DNA from: Aeromonas salmonicida subsp. salmonicida
GTDB lineage: Bacteria > Pseudomonadota > Gammaproteobacteria > Enterobacterales > Aeromonadaceae
NCBI RefSeq assembly: GCF_001643305.1
Contig: NZ_LSGW01000084.1
Span: forward strand, 1 to 64,000
Direction: 5' to 3'
Length of the DNA: 64,000 nt
This document shows positions 1 through 9,245 of this stretch, piece after piece; the stretch's first letter is position 1, and every line of letters starts with the position of its first letter. Below the pieces are notes generated by a model that was given only the letters and a program-made list of their open reading frames with translations, had not been told where the DNA came from and made no database searches. A program made the translations under genes and the position numbers.

Positions 1-1043
1 ACGCCTTCCGGCAGTTCGATGGTACCGGTCACGTCGGTTGTACGGAAGTAGAACTGCGGACGGTAGCCCTTGAAGAACGGGGTATGACGACCACCTTCTT
101 CTTTGGACAGTACGTACACTTCAGATTCAAACTTGGTGTGCGGCTTGATGGAGCCCGGCTTGGCCAGTACCTGACCACGCTCTACGTCTTCACGCTTGAC
201 GCCACGCAGCAGCGCGCCGATGTTCTCGCCTGCACGACCTTCGTCCAGCAGCTTGCGGAACATTTCAACACCGGTACAGGTGGTAGAAACGGTGTCTTTG
301 ATACCCACGATTTCTACGGTCTCACCGACTTTAACGATACCGCGCTCTACACGACCGGTAACTACGGTACCACGGCCAGCGATGGAGAATACGTCTTCGA
401 TAGGCATCAGGAACGGCAGGTCAATTGCGCGCTCCGGCTCCGGGATATAGGTATCCAAGTGGTTAGCCAGCTCGATGATCTTCTCTTCCCATGCAGCGTC
501 GCCTTCCAGCGCTTTCAGCGCGGAACCACGAACTACCGGCAGGTCATCACCCGGGAAGTCATACTCGGTCAGCAGTTCACGAACTTCCATCTCGACCAGT
601 TCGAGCAGCTCTTCGTCATCTACCATGTCGCACTTGTTCATGAACACGATCATGTACGGGATACCAACCTGGCGACCCAGCAGGATGTGCTCACGAGTTT
701 GCGGCATCGGGCCGTCAGTCGCTGCTACTACCAGGATCGCGCCGTCCATCTGGGCAGCACCGGTGATCATGTTTTTAACGTAGTCGGCGTGACCCGGGCA
801 ATCTACGTGCGCGTAGTGACGGATGGCGGTGTCGTATTCTACGTGGGAGGTGTTGATGGTGATACCACGCTCACGCTCTTCCGGTGCCTTGTCGATCTGG
901 TCGAAGGCGAAAGCTTTACCACCGAAGTGCTTGGCCAGCACGTTGGTGATGGCGGCAGTCAGGGTGGTTTTACCGTGGTCAACGTGGCCGATGGTACCCA
1001 CGTTAACGTGCGGTTTATTACGCTCAAATTTTTCTTTAGACAT
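1..1043 (-). CDS. tuf: Elongation factor Tu, 3' end cut by the window edge
   Basis: This gene encodes the GTPase that carries aminoacyl-tRNA to the ribosomal A site in the cytoplasm. The start codon is at 1043 and the product begins [19 protein letters not shown], the normal EF-Tu N-terminus, followed by the P-loop [10 protein letters not shown] near residues 19-28. About 347 of the usual 394 residues lie in the window and the C-terminal end is missing. It lies downstream of tRNA-Tyr and tRNA-Gly on the same strand, the arrangement of the enterobacterial tRNA-tufB operon, so it is probably co-transcribed from the promoter near 1508-1536. A second tuf copy elsewhere is usual in this group but cannot be seen here. 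The identification is secure; which copy it is (tufB) is inferred from the tRNA context. Confidence 0.97.
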   Translation of the reverse strand, partial: MSKEKFERNKPHVNVGTIGHVDHGKTTLTAAITNVLAKHFGGKAFAFDQIDKAPEERERGITINTSHVEYDTAIRHYAHVDCPGHADYVKNMITGAAQMDGAILVVAATDGPMPQTREHILLGRQVGIPYMIVFMNKCDMVDDEELLELVEMEVRELLTEYDFPGDDLPVVRGSALKALEGDAAWEEKIIELANHLDTYIPEPERAIDLPFLMPIEDVFSIAGRGTVVTGRVERGIVKVGETVEIVGIKDTVSTTCTGVEMFRKLLDEGRAGENIGALLRGVKREDVERGQVLAKPGSIKPHTKFESEVYVLSKEEGGRHTPFFKGYRPQFYFRTTDVTGTIELPEG

Positions 1044-1136
1044 GATCGTCCCTCTAAACTAACGCTGAGTACGCGGTGGCAAGCCAACCACAGAACAGTT
1101 TATATGATGGATTTGAATCTGGTAGGGAAGAGAGGT

Positions 1137-1213
1137 TGGTGCTGGCAGCCAGGTTCGATTGCCGAACTCACCCGCTAAGGTGTGACTCTTGCTATCGCCT
1201 GAGCCATATCAGC
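1137..1213 (-). pseudogene. Decayed tRNA-Thr (thrT position) between tRNA-Gly and tuf
   Basis: This 77-base stretch sits 4 bases downstream of tRNA-Gly, exactly where thrT lies in the enterobacterial tyrU-glyT-thrT-tufB operon. It keeps the 5' acceptor/D start GCTGATATGGCTCAG and a 3' end GCCAGCACCA with encoded CCA, both thrT-like. The inside is broken. The D loop is enlarged, the anticodon loop reads around TTAGC with no GGT anticodon and the stem needs a bulge, and the T stem has at least two mismatches with only a 6-base loop. I read it as a tRNA-Thr remnant, not a working tRNA. Confidence 0.7.
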
Positions 1214-1217
1214 ATCT

Positions 1218-1292
<75 letters not shown>

Positions 1293-1330
1293 ATTTCTCT
1301 AACCCAAAGAACTCAAACCGCAGAGAAATA

Positions 1331-1415
1331 TGGTGGAGGGAGAAGGATTCGAACCTTCGAAGGCAGAGCCGTCAGATTTACAGTCTGATCCCTTTGGCCG
1401 CTCGGGAACCCCTCC
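1331..1415 (-). tRNA. tyrU: tRNA-Tyr (anticodon GTA)
   Basis: This is an 85-base class II tRNA on the minus strand, starting GGAGGGGTTCCCGAGCGG and ending CCCTCCACCA. The anticodon loop contains CTGTAAA, giving GTA, and there is a long variable arm. It is the first gene of the tRNA-tuf transcript. Confidence 0.96.
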
Positions 1416-1507
1416 GGTGCATAAATGCCACAACGGTAATTCTGCTTGCACCCGTTGTTTTTATCGCTTTTGCCGAGCAAATAACGACAGACATCCAAGC
1501 GTCGCGC

Positions 1508-1536
1508 ATTTTATTGTAAGGATTTTGGGGATGCAA
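1508..1536 (-). promoter_or_regulatory. Sigma70 promoter of the tRNA-tuf operon
   Basis: On the minus strand TTGCAT (1536-1531) is followed by a 17-base spacer and TAAAAT (1513-1508), then a GC-rich discriminator GCGCG. A GC-rich discriminator next to the -10 is typical of stable-RNA promoters under stringent control. It lies about 93 bases upstream of tRNA-Tyr. Confidence 0.7.
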
Positions 1537-1676
1537 CCATTGCGCCTTGCAAAATGTGCATTATTGCCGGGAAGTATGCAAAAAAGGACTCACTCCCTGC
1601 TCGGATCCGCAGCATAGCTTGTCGCTCCCCACCCCTTGGTGTATGGTCGCCCTGCCCAAGAAACAGTGATGACACC

Positions 1677-2615
1677 ATGACGACAGAGCATAACCCCTAT
1701 TTGCAATTCACCCGCGAACAATGGGCGTTATTGCGCGATGCGGTCCCCCTGACCCTGACCGAACACGATCTGCAGACCCTGCGCGGTATCAATGAAAAGG
1801 TGTCATTGCAGGAGGTGGAAGAGATATACCTGCCCCTCTCTCGCCTGCTCAATCTCTACGTCAAGGCCAAGCAGCGCCGCAGCCGGGTGCTGGAACAGTT
1901 CCTCGGCCAGTCCCGCGGCAAGGGCACTTACATCATCAGCATCGCCGGTAGCGTGGCGGGGGGAAAGAGCACCACGGCCCGTATCATGCAGGCGCTGCTG
2001 GAGCGCTGGCCGGAGCATCCTCGGGTAGAGCTGGTCACCACGGATGGCTTCCTTTATCCCAACAAGGTGCTGGAAGAGCGAGGCCTGATGCGCCGCAAGG
2101 GCTTTCCGGAATCCTACGACATCCGCCATCTGGTGGAGTTTGTCGCCAATATCCGCGCCGGCCATGAGAAGGTAGAGGCGCCTGTCTACTCCCACCTCAT
2201 CTACGACATCATTCCGGATGAGAAGAAGGTGGTGGAACAGCCGGATATCCTGATCCTGGAAGGGCTCAATGTGCTGCAAAGCGGCATGGACTATCCACAG
2301 GAACCCCATAGAGTCTTCGTGTCAGATTTTGTCGATTTCTCCATCTATGTGGATGCCGAAACCGAGTTGCTGCGCACCTGGTATGTCGAGCGCTTCCTCA
2401 AGTTTCGCAGCGGCGCCTTCTCGGATCCAGACTCCTACTTCCACCACTACGCCAAGTTGGCGGAGAGTGAAGCCAGCAAGATCGCCAACACCATCTGGCA
2501 AGATATCAACTATCTCAATTTGCAGGAAAACATCCTGCCGACCCGGGAGCGGGCCAATCTGATCCTGACCAAGGGTCATGAGCATGCCATCGAGCAGATC
2601 AAACTGCGCAAGTGA
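1677..2615 (+). CDS. coaA: Pantothenate kinase, type I
   Basis: CoaA phosphorylates pantothenate with ATP, the first and controlling step of coenzyme A synthesis, in the cytoplasm. The 312-residue product is close to the E. coli length of 316. It shows the P-loop [12 protein letters not shown] near residues 91-102 and the family segment around TTDGFLYPN. The ATG at 1677 is chosen because the product then begins [11 protein letters not shown], as in relatives; the reading frame stays open further upstream without family similarity. The gene stands alone, convergent with birA-murB across a strong shared hairpin. In E. coli coaA also lies next to birA-murB and the tRNA-tufB cluster, so the gene order is conserved. 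Confidence 0.96.
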   Translation: MTTEHNPYLQFTREQWALLRDAVPLTLTEHDLQTLRGINEKVSLQEVEEIYLPLSRLLNLYVKAKQRRSRVLEQFLGQSRGKGTYIISIAGSVAGGKSTTARIMQALLERWPEHPRVELVTTDGFLYPNKVLEERGLMRRKGFPESYDIRHLVEFVANIRAGHEKVEAPVYSHLIYDIIPDEKKVVEQPDILILEGLNVLQSGMDYPQEPHRVFVSDFVDFSIYVDAETELLRTWYVERFLKFRSGAFSDPDSYFHHYAKLAESEASKIANTIWQDINYLNLQENILPTRERANLILTKGHEHAIEQIKLRK

Positions 2616-2640
2616 TGGCCGGTGAGCACAGTACATGAAC

Positions 2641-2668
2641 GAAGAGGGGGCCTGCAGGCCCCCTCTTC
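2641..2668. terminator. Bidirectional terminator between coaA and birA
   Basis: A perfect 13-bp stem (arms starting GAAGAGGGGGCCT) with a 2-base centre lies between the convergent ends of coaA and birA. No long T run follows on either side, so it may act partly as a 3' stabiliser. Confidence 0.65.
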
Positions 2669-2695
2669 CATTGGTGTCCCTGGCACACCGGGATA

Positions 2696-3661
2696 TCAGT
2701 CGCCCCGTCGCAGGGAAATCTCTCCCCCCAGATAGAACTTGATCCCCTCGCTCGTCTCCAGGCGCAGGGCGCCGCGATCATCGATGCCGCGGGCGATGCC
2801 ACGGATCTCCTGCTCCCCCATCAAGAGGCGCACCGGCCGACCGGCGAAGTGATCGAGCCGGTTCCAATCATCGACAAAGTGCGACAGCCCCTGCTGCTCG
2901 AAGGTCAACATGGCCTGTTGCAGGTGGCCAAGCATGCGGGCGGCCAGCAGATTGCGATCCACCAATTCCGGCTGTATGTGGCGAAGCTCGGACCAGGCCT
3001 GATCGATCCGCTCCCCCTCACGGGCTGGCATCGCCAGGTTGAGGCCCACCCCGATCACCAGGTTGCAGCTCGCGCCGGCGCTGCCGCTCATCTCCACCAG
3101 AATGCCAGCCAGCTTGCGGCCCTGATAATAGAGATCATTTGGCCACTTGAGCTCGACCCCCGGATAACCCAAGGACTCCAGCGCCTGCACCACGGCCACA
3201 CCGACCGCCAGACTGAGGCCCATGGCCGCCGCCATGCCCTGCTCGAGTCGCCAATACATGCTCAGGATCAGCTGGCAGCCGAAGGGGGAAACCCAGGGCT
3301 TGCCACGGCGACCACGACCGGCAGTCTGGCACTCGGCCAGACAACTCTCGCCGGACTGCAGCTGGTTGACTCGCTCCAGCAGATACTGGTTGGTGGAGTC
3401 GATCACCGGGAAGCAGTGTACCGGCGCCATGGGGGCCAGCGCCTGCAACTGCGTCTGATCGTACAGCGCCATTGGCACCGCCAGCCTATAGCCCTTGCCG
3501 GTCAGACTGAACAGGTCCAGCCCCAGCTCCTTGAGCGCTGCCATGTGCTTGCCCACTGCTGCACGGCTGATGCCGAGCTGCTCGCCGAGCTGCTCGCCGG
3601 AATGAAACTGGCCATCGCTGAGCAGGGTGATCAGCGTCTGCCTGATGGGAGTAAGCGTCAT
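2696..3661 (-). CDS. birA: Biotin-protein ligase / biotin operon repressor BirA
   Basis: BirA makes biotinyl-AMP, attaches biotin to the acetyl-CoA carboxylase carrier protein, and as a dimer represses biotin synthesis genes. The product has 321 residues, the same as in E. coli. Residues 1-60 form a winged helix-turn-helix (SGEQLGEQLGISRAAVGKHM), so this is the bifunctional form. The ligase core shows GRGRRGKPWVSP near residue 120 and KWPNDLYY near 185. The start codon overlaps the end of murB (ATGA, 4 bases), indicating coupled translation in a murB-birA operon, as in enterobacteria. Confidence 0.96.
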   Translation of the reverse strand: MTLTPIRQTLITLLSDGQFHSGEQLGEQLGISRAAVGKHMAALKELGLDLFSLTGKGYRLAVPMALYDQTQLQALAPMAPVHCFPVIDSTNQYLLERVNQLQSGESCLAECQTAGRGRRGKPWVSPFGCQLILSMYWRLEQGMAAAMGLSLAVGVAVVQALESLGYPGVELKWPNDLYYQGRKLAGILVEMSGSAGASCNLVIGVGLNLAMPAREGERIDQAWSELRHIQPELVDRNLLAARMLGHLQQAMLTFEQQGLSHFVDDWNRLDHFAGRPVRLLMGEQEIRGIARGIDDRGALRLETSEGIKFYLGGEISLRRGD

Positions 3662-4695
3662 GCCAGTACCTCATCGAGCCAAGTCTCACCGGTCAGCCCC
3701 ATGAAGCGCACTTCGTGCTCCAGCACCACCCCGAATTTCTGCTCCACGCTGTCGCGCACATGGGCCGCCAGAGCGATGAGCTCCATGGCGCTGGCGCCCC
3801 CCAGATTGACCAGCACCAGGGCCTGCTCCTGGTGGACGGCTGCGCGGCCGATGGCAAAACCCTTGAGACCGCACTGATCGATGAGCCAGCCAGCCGCCAG
3901 CTTGGCCTGCCCTTCCCCAGCCGGGTAGCAGGGCATCTGCGGATATTGCTGCTTGAGCGTGTCGGCCAGCGTCGTCGTTACCACGGGATTCTTGAAGAAG
4001 CTGCCCGCATTGCCGAGCAGGTTGGGATCCGGCAGCTTGGCCATCCGGGTGGCGCAGACGGTATCGAAGATGGCCTGCGCCGTGGGCGAGTCACCGAGCG
4101 CCGCCAGCGGGCCATAACCCAGCATGGGCGTCCAGGCCTTGGGCAGACGCAGACCGACGGCGGTAATGAAGTGAGAATCCTGACAGGCGTGCTTGAAGAT
4201 GCTGTCACGGTAGCCGAAATGACAATCGGCGGCCTTGATACGCTCCAACTGACCACGCTGCCAGTTGAATGCCTCCACATAGGCACAGAAACGAGCCAGC
4301 TCGACCCCGTAGGCACCGATATTCTGTACCGGCGCGGCGCCGACTGTACCCGGGATCAGCGCCAGATTCTCCAGACCATACCAGCCCTGTTGCAGGGCAT
4401 GACACACCAGTTGATGCCAGTCCTCACCGGCGGCCACATGCAACAGCCAGTGCTCCCCCTCATCCTGCAGTGCGATACCCTTCAGCCGGTTGAGTACCAC
4501 CAGGCCAGCGAAATCATTGCAAAACAATATATTGCTGCCGCCACCCAACACCAGGCGGGGCAATTCTGCCAGTTCAGGACTGGCCAGGATCTGCGGCAGG
4601 TCATCAAGATTGTCTACCTCCGCCAGCCAGAGGCAGTGGGCATCGAGGGCCAGGGTGTTGAGCGTCAACAAGGAGGCGTGGGGGGTGAGTTTCAT
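3658..4695 (-). CDS. murB: UDP-N-acetylenolpyruvoylglucosamine reductase
   Basis: MurB is the cytoplasmic FAD enzyme that uses NADPH to reduce UDP-GlcNAc-enolpyruvate to UDP-MurNAc in peptidoglycan synthesis. The 345-residue product carries the FAD-binding segment LVLGGGSNILF near residue 48-58. It also has the catalytic-serine segment GNAGSFFKNPVV near 227 and the C-terminal glutamate in HEVRFMG near 330. It is the promoter-proximal gene of the murB-birA pair and is divergent from ktrA. Length and motifs match type I MurB. Confidence 0.96.
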   Translation of the reverse strand: MKLTPHASLLTLNTLALDAHCLWLAEVDNLDDLPQILASPELAELPRLVLGGGSNILFCNDFAGLVVLNRLKGIALQDEGEHWLLHVAAGEDWHQLVCHALQQGWYGLENLALIPGTVGAAPVQNIGAYGVELARFCAYVEAFNWQRGQLERIKAADCHFGYRDSIFKHACQDSHFITAVGLRLPKAWTPMLGYGPLAALGDSPTAQAIFDTVCATRMAKLPDPNLLGNAGSFFKNPVVTTTLADTLKQQYPQMPCYPAGEGQAKLAAGWLIDQCGLKGFAIGRAAVHQEQALVLVNLGGASAMELIALAAHVRDSVEQKFGVVLEHEVRFMGLTGETWLDEVLA

Positions 4696-4822
4696 CTGCG
4701 TGTCCCGACAATAGCAAGCGGGCAGTCTACCTTATATTCCCGCCGGACGAAAAATCCCGCCCTCTTTTCGGACTCGATCTGCTGGAGTAGAGTATCCGGC
4801 TCCGACTCCCGAGGAAGTACTC

Positions 4823-5476
4823 ATGAACAACCAATTTGCCGTCATCGGACTGGGTCTGTTTGGCAGCGCCCTGTGCGAAGAGCTGCAACGGCAGGATGCA
4901 GAGGTGCTGGCGATTGATATCGACGAAAGCAAGACCCGCCAGATAGCCACCCTGTGTAGCCATGTCGTCGTCGCCGATGCGACCGATGAGGCTACCGTAG
5001 CCGAGCTGGGGCTGGCCAACTTCGATATCGTTTTCGTCGCCATCGGTGACAACCTCGAGACCAGCATACTCACCACGCTCGTCCTGAAAGAGGCTGGCGT
5101 GAAGAAGGTGTGGGTCAAGGCCCGTGACAAGTTTCACGCCAAAATCCTGCATAAAGTCGGGGCCGACAAGGTGATCAATCCGGAGTGGGACATGGGCCGA
5201 CGGGTCGCCCAGAGCATGCTGGACAACCGGTTGTTCGACTATCTGGAGCTGGGCCACGATATGGTGCTGACCGAAGTCGTTATCGGTCTGCAGCAAAATG
5301 CCCGCAATCTCGGTGACTTGCATCTGCTGCAGCAGAACGACTTCCAGTTGCTCGCCATCAAGCGAGGCGATGTGCTGCATAACGTGCTGACCGGCAAGAT
5401 GGAGCTGCAACTGGGCGACATACTGATCATGGCAGGCAACAAACACGCCATCGACCACTGGCTGGAAACCCTATGA
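4823..5476 (+). CDS. ktrA: Potassium uptake regulatory subunit KtrA (TrkA/RCK type)
   Basis: KtrA is the cytoplasmic RCK ring subunit that gates the KtrB ion-translocating subunit in response to nucleotides. The 217-residue product starts with a Rossmann fold (VIGLGLFGSALCEEL, residues 7-21), has an acidic residue at the end of the second strand (AIDID), and a C-terminal RCK-C half ending near residue 210. The stop overlaps the ktrB start as ATGA, implying translational coupling. The pair forms the Na+-dependent K+ uptake system known from Vibrio. Confidence 0.93.
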   Translation: MNNQFAVIGLGLFGSALCEELQRQDAEVLAIDIDESKTRQIATLCSHVVVADATDEATVAELGLANFDIVFVAIGDNLETSILTTLVLKEAGVKKVWVKARDKFHAKILHKVGADKVINPEWDMGRRVAQSMLDNRLFDYLELGHDMVLTEVVIGLQQNARNLGDLHLLQQNDFQLLAIKRGDVLHNVLTGKMELQLGDILIMAGNKHAIDHWLETL

Positions 5477-6828
5477 TCAATTGGCGCAGCAGCTACGCCT
5501 TCGCCCTGCATCGGGATGACAACTCCCGCTGGAGCGAAGCCAAGCTGATCCTGGGCAGCTTTCTGGTCATCCTGCTGATCGGCACCATTTTTCTGGTACA
5601 ACCCTCAAGCCACAATGGCGAGGTCACCTTCGTCAACGCCCTGTTCACCGCCACCTCGGCCATCAGCGTTACCGGGCTCGGTGTGGTGGATACAGGTACC
5701 GCCTTCACGCTGCAGGGGCAGGTCTTCCTGTTGATATTGATGGAGATTGGCGGTCTGGGTCAGATGACAATGACACTGCTGCTGATCGCCATGTTCAGCA
5801 AACGGGTCGGCCTGCGCCAGCAGGTGCTGGCCAAGGAGGCGCTGGGACAGGAGGGCTCGGTCAACATAGTGGGGCTGGTCAGACGCATAGTGTTGTTCGC
5901 CTTTATCGCCCAGCTGATCGGCACCGCTGTCATGGCCATCCGCTGGGTGCCCGATATGGGCTGGGAACACGGCCTTTACGTCAGCTTCTTCCATGCGGTT
6001 TCTGCCTTCAACAACGCCGGTTTCTCGCTATTTTCCAATAACCTGATGAACTACCGGGATGACCCTATCATCAGCCTGACCATCGCTGGTCTGCTGGTCC
6101 TCGGGGGGATCGGCTTTACTGTCGTCGTCGATCTGGTGCGCAACCGGCGCTGGCGCAAGCTGAAGCTGCACAGCAAGCTGATGCTGGTGATGACCCCAGC
6201 CCTGCTGCTGCTGGGCACCCTGATGTTCTGGCTGCTGGAGCGCAACAATCCGGGCACCCTTGGCGCCACCTCCTTTGGGGGACAGTGGCTGGCTGCCTTC
6301 TTTCACTCTGCCAGTGCGCGGACCGCGGGCTTCAATACCATAGATATCGGGCTGATGACCCCTGCGGCCCTGCTATTCCTGATGATGCTGATGTTTATCG
6401 GGGCGGGTACCACCTCTACCGGCGGTGGTATCAAGGTGACCACCTTTGCGGTGGTGCTGCTGGCGACCCGTGCCTTCCTGAGCAAGCGACCCCATGTCAC
6501 CGCCTTTGGTCGCACCTTGTCACCCCAGATAGTGACCCGCTCGCTGGCCATCATCATGGTCAGCACCATGGTACTGATGCTGGCGATGTTCCTGCTGATG
6601 GTGACCGAGGATCTGCCGTTCGACAAAATCATGTTCGAGACCGTCTCTGCGTTCGCCACTGTGGGGCTTTCCACCGGCATTACTGCCTCCTTGAGCGAGC
6701 CGGGAAAGCTTATCCTGGTACTGGTGATGATCTGTGGTCGTCTCGGTCCGCTGACCCTGGCCTTCATGCTGGCTCGCCCGAGTGAAACCCGCATCAAGTA
6801 TCCGGAAGAGAGTGTCTATACGGGCTAG
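5473..6828 (+). CDS. ktrB: Potassium transporter membrane subunit KtrB
   Basis: KtrB is the inner-membrane K+ translocating subunit of the Trk/Ktr/HKT superfamily, built from four M1-P-M2 repeats. The 451-residue product shows the four pore segments with their selectivity-filter glycines: SVTGLGVVDTG (about 66), FNNAGFSLFS (about 180), RTAGFNTID (about 285) and ATVGLSTGI (about 397). The loop GAGTTSTGGGIK lies near 315. The N-terminus is hydrophilic, as in relatives. It is translationally coupled to ktrA, and a strong terminator follows. Confidence 0.94.
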   Translation: MINWRSSYAFALHRDDNSRWSEAKLILGSFLVILLIGTIFLVQPSSHNGEVTFVNALFTATSAISVTGLGVVDTGTAFTLQGQVFLLILMEIGGLGQMTMTLLLIAMFSKRVGLRQQVLAKEALGQEGSVNIVGLVRRIVLFAFIAQLIGTAVMAIRWVPDMGWEHGLYVSFFHAVSAFNNAGFSLFSNNLMNYRDDPIISLTIAGLLVLGGIGFTVVVDLVRNRRWRKLKLHSKLMLVMTPALLLLGTLMFWLLERNNPGTLGATSFGGQWLAAFFHSASARTAGFNTIDIGLMTPAALLFLMMLMFIGAGTTSTGGGIKVTTFAVVLLATRAFLSKRPHVTAFGRTLSPQIVTRSLAIIMVSTMVLMLAMFLLMVTEDLPFDKIMFETVSAFATVGLSTGITASLSEPGKLILVLVMICGRLGPLTLAFMLARPSETRIKYPEESVYTG

Positions 6829-6835
6829 TCCAGGT

Positions 6836-6878
6836 GCAAAATAGAAAAAGGGGCCAAGGGCCCCTTTTTCTATTTTGC
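6836..6878. terminator. Strong bidirectional terminator between ktrB and topB
   Basis: A perfect 20-bp stem with a 3-base loop has a GGGGCC core flanked by A5 and T5 tracts. It can end ktrB on plus and topB on minus. Confidence 0.9.
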
Positions 6879-6908
6879 TTATCCAGCCTGGTATTGCGGC
6901 GCGGCGAC

Positions 6909-8879
6909 TCAGGTCGCCTTGCTCTTGGCCGGGCGCTTGCCGGCACTCTTGCGAGGAGTGCCAGTGGTGCCTGCACTGCTCTTGCGACGGGTAAAATGCG
7001 GCTTGCCGGCCCCCGGCACCGCCTTGGGCAGGGCGCTGAAGCTGGCACCGGAATCCTGCCGGGCTCCCTCAATCAAGGCGTTCAACTGATCTGTCAGTGG
7101 CCCCATAAATTGCTGATAGCTGGCGTGCCGCTCGGCAATCTGGCCCAGGCTCTGCTCCCACAGAGCCGTCATGTCCGGCGTGGTGGCGGTGGTGGGCAGA
7201 GCCAGGATCAGTGCCCGTCCAGTGGGCGTGCCCTTGATGCTCTTGCCCTGGCGCACCAGAAAACGACGCCTGAACAGCAGGTCTATGATGCCGGCCCGGG
7301 TCGCCTCGGTGCCAAGACCGTCCGTTTCGCGCAGGGTCTTGCGGATCTCGGGATCCTGCACGTAGCGGGCTATGCCGGTCATGGCGGCCAGCAGGGTGGC
7401 GTCGGTGAACGACTTGGGCGCCTGGGTCATCTTCTCCAGCAGCTCACCGCGCTCGCACAGCAGTTGCTCTCCCTCTTTCAGGGCGGGCAGGGTACCGGCT
7501 TTCTCTTCGTCGTCATCTTCTTCGACCCCCAGCAGCGCCTTCCAGCCTGCCTTGAGGATCCGCCGCGCCTTGGCCTGGAACAGGCCACCCGCGATACGCA
7601 GCAGCACCTTGCTGTCGTTGTACTCGAACGGCGGGTAGAACTGCAGCAGGTATTGGCGCGCCACCAGACCGTAGATTTTGGCCTCATCGCCGCTGAGGCT
7701 GCTCTCGTTGCCACGCTTCTCGGTGGGGATGATGGCGTGGTGGGCATCCACCTTGCTGTCATTCCACGCCTTGCTACGGATCTTGCCGTCCGCCTCGCTC
7801 ACCGCCCTGGCGAGTGCCGGCGCAGTGGCGGCGATGGCCTCCCGTACCTGGGCAGCCCGATTGAAGTGTTCGCTGGGCAGGTGACGGCTGTCGGATCTGG
7901 GATAAGTGATGAGCTTGTGGCGCTCGTAGAGCCCCTGACACACATCCAGCACTCGCTTGGCATCCATGCCAAAGCGCTTGGCAGCATCGATCTGCAAACT
8001 GGAGAGGTTGTAGGGCAGCGGTGCTGCCTGCTTGCGGGCCTGCTCCTCTACCTCTTCTACCGATGCTGGTTGGCCATTGATGCGACTGACCACTTTCTCC
8101 GCCAGCGCCCGGTTGAGCACCCGCCCCTCCTCATCCTGCCAGGGCAGGCAGGCCTCGGAGGGCAGCCACTTGGCGCTGAAGCGCTCGTTGCCGTCGGTCA
8201 CCAGATGGGCCAGCACCTCATAGAAGGGCTTGGGTACGAAGGCCTCTATCTCCAGATCCCGCCGCACCACCAGCCCCAACAGCGGGGTCTGTACCCGACC
8301 GACCGACAGCAGTTCGCTGCAACCGCCCTTGCGACCTAGCAGGGTGTAAGCCCGGGTCATGTTGATGCCATAGAGCCAGTCGGCACGGCTGCGGGCCAGT
8401 GCCGATACCGCCAGCGGCACGAACTCCTTGTTGTCTCTGAGCTTGTCGAGGGCACGGCGCACCGCCGGCGGATTGAGATCGCTGATAAGGCAGCGCTGCA
8501 CCGGTCTGGTCTTGGGGTAACCGAGAAAGTCGATCACCTCGTCCACCAGCAGTTGCCCTTCCCTGTCCGGGTCACCGGCATTCACCACGCAGTCGGCCAG
8601 CTTGATCAGCCGCTTGATGACGGTGAGCTGGGTCTTGGTCTTGGGCTTGGCCACCAGCTGCCACTGGGCGGGGATGATGGGCAGTTGCTCCATGCGCCAC
8701 TGCTTGAAGGCGGCGTCGTAGGCATCGGGCTCGGCCTGCTCCAGCAGGTGGCCGATGCACCAGGTCACCACATCCCCCGCGGCAGTTTCGATGAAACCGT
8801 CCCCCTTCTTGTGGGGCTTGGGCAACACATCGGCAATGGCTCGGCCAAGACTGGGCTTCTCGGCGATAAAGAGTCGCAT
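6909..8879 (-). CDS. topB: DNA topoisomerase III
   Basis: TopB is a type IA topoisomerase that cuts one DNA strand through a tyrosine and decatenates DNA, for example with RecQ. The 656-residue product has the TOPRIM metal site [12 protein letters not shown] near residues 104-115 and the catalytic tyrosine in [10 protein letters not shown] near 330. The basic C-terminal tail is rich in Ser, Arg and Lys and lacks zinc-finger cysteines. The ATG at 8879 is chosen because it gives [16 protein letters not shown], the family N-terminus; the frame extends upstream through a LexA-like operator and would add 24 unrelated residues. The operator 16 bases upstream suggests SOS control, which is not described for E. 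coli topB. Confidence 0.95.
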   Translation of the reverse strand: MRLFIAEKPSLGRAIADVLPKPHKKGDGFIETAAGDVVTWCIGHLLEQAEPDAYDAAFKQWRMEQLPIIPAQWQLVAKPKTKTQLTVIKRLIKLADCVVNAGDPDREGQLLVDEVIDFLGYPKTRPVQRCLISDLNPPAVRRALDKLRDNKEFVPLAVSALARSRADWLYGINMTRAYTLLGRKGGCSELLSVGRVQTPLLGLVVRRDLEIEAFVPKPFYEVLAHLVTDGNERFSAKWLPSEACLPWQDEEGRVLNRALAEKVVSRINGQPASVEEVEEQARKQAAPLPYNLSSLQIDAAKRFGMDAKRVLDVCQGLYERHKLITYPRSDSRHLPSEHFNRAAQVREAIAATAPALARAVSEADGKIRSKAWNDSKVDAHHAIIPTEKRGNESSLSGDEAKIYGLVARQYLLQFYPPFEYNDSKVLLRIAGGLFQAKARRILKAGWKALLGVEEDDDEEKAGTLPALKEGEQLLCERGELLEKMTQAPKSFTDATLLAAMTGIARYVQDPEIRKTLRETDGLGTEATRAGIIDLLFRRRFLVRQGKSIKGTPTGRALILALPTTATTPDMTALWEQSLGQIAERHASYQQFMGPLTDQLNALIEGARQDSGASFSALPKAVPGAGKPHFTRRKSSAGTTGTPRKSAGKRPAKSKAT

Positions 8880-8895
8880 GGTAAACACACCTGAA

Positions 8896-8915
8896 TACTG
8901 TATATGCGAACAGTA
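8896..8915. promoter_or_regulatory. LexA (SOS) box upstream of topB
   Basis: The sequence TACTGTATATGCGAACAGTA matches the gammaproteobacterial LexA consensus: CTG, ten bases, CAG, flanked by TA on both sides, with a T/A-rich left half. It lies 16 bases upstream of the topB start, where it would overlap the promoter or transcription start. Binding is inferred from the match. Confidence 0.8.
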
Positions 8916-8951
8916 TATACCGAGCCTTTTGCAAAGCCCAAGACTGGCCAT

Positions 8952-9245
8952 CCGCGGGTTCGCTGATCATGAGCACGCTGTCGGTCAGAGGTGCGACTCG
9001 GGATAAAGCGGGCGACTACCCTTCAAGATGCTCATGCAGGCCATGTGATGAAACCTGACCCGAACGAGTTCGAATTGGATAGGGAACGCGTGGATATTAA
9101 ATTAAATTCAATTAAATGATAAAATACAAAATTATAAATATATTTAAAATAACATTACAAAATAAAAATCATGATAGAGGTCAATCCCCTACCTCTCTCT
9201 AGCTACTACTATATTGGTAATATTTGATCGTAGGAAAATGCCGCC
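8952..9245. other. Intergenic region upstream of the cytochrome gene, strongly AT-rich half
   Basis: No gene is supported here. From about 9095 to 9180 the sequence is very A+T-rich with A and T tracts, unlike the GC-rich surroundings, which suggests a curved or nucleoid-protein-bound promoter region. A possible NarL/NarP-type heptamer TACCTCT occurs near 9190 and a weak -10 (TATATT) near 9210. A ribosome site TAGGAAAA precedes the ATG at 9246. No clear TorR or FNR site was seen. Confidence 0.4.

Noticed and set aside
84..1178. Long plus-strand reading frame of 364 codons
   Set aside because: It lies antisense to tuf and the thrT relic and has no family features. Long antisense frames are expected in GC-rich DNA.
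6834..8339. 501-codon plus-strand frame opposite topB
   Set aside because: Shadow of topB in another frame; no start signals or domains.
9061..9245. TorR boxes upstream of the cytochrome gene
   Set aside because: No decamer matching the tor box was found; only AT-rich DNA.
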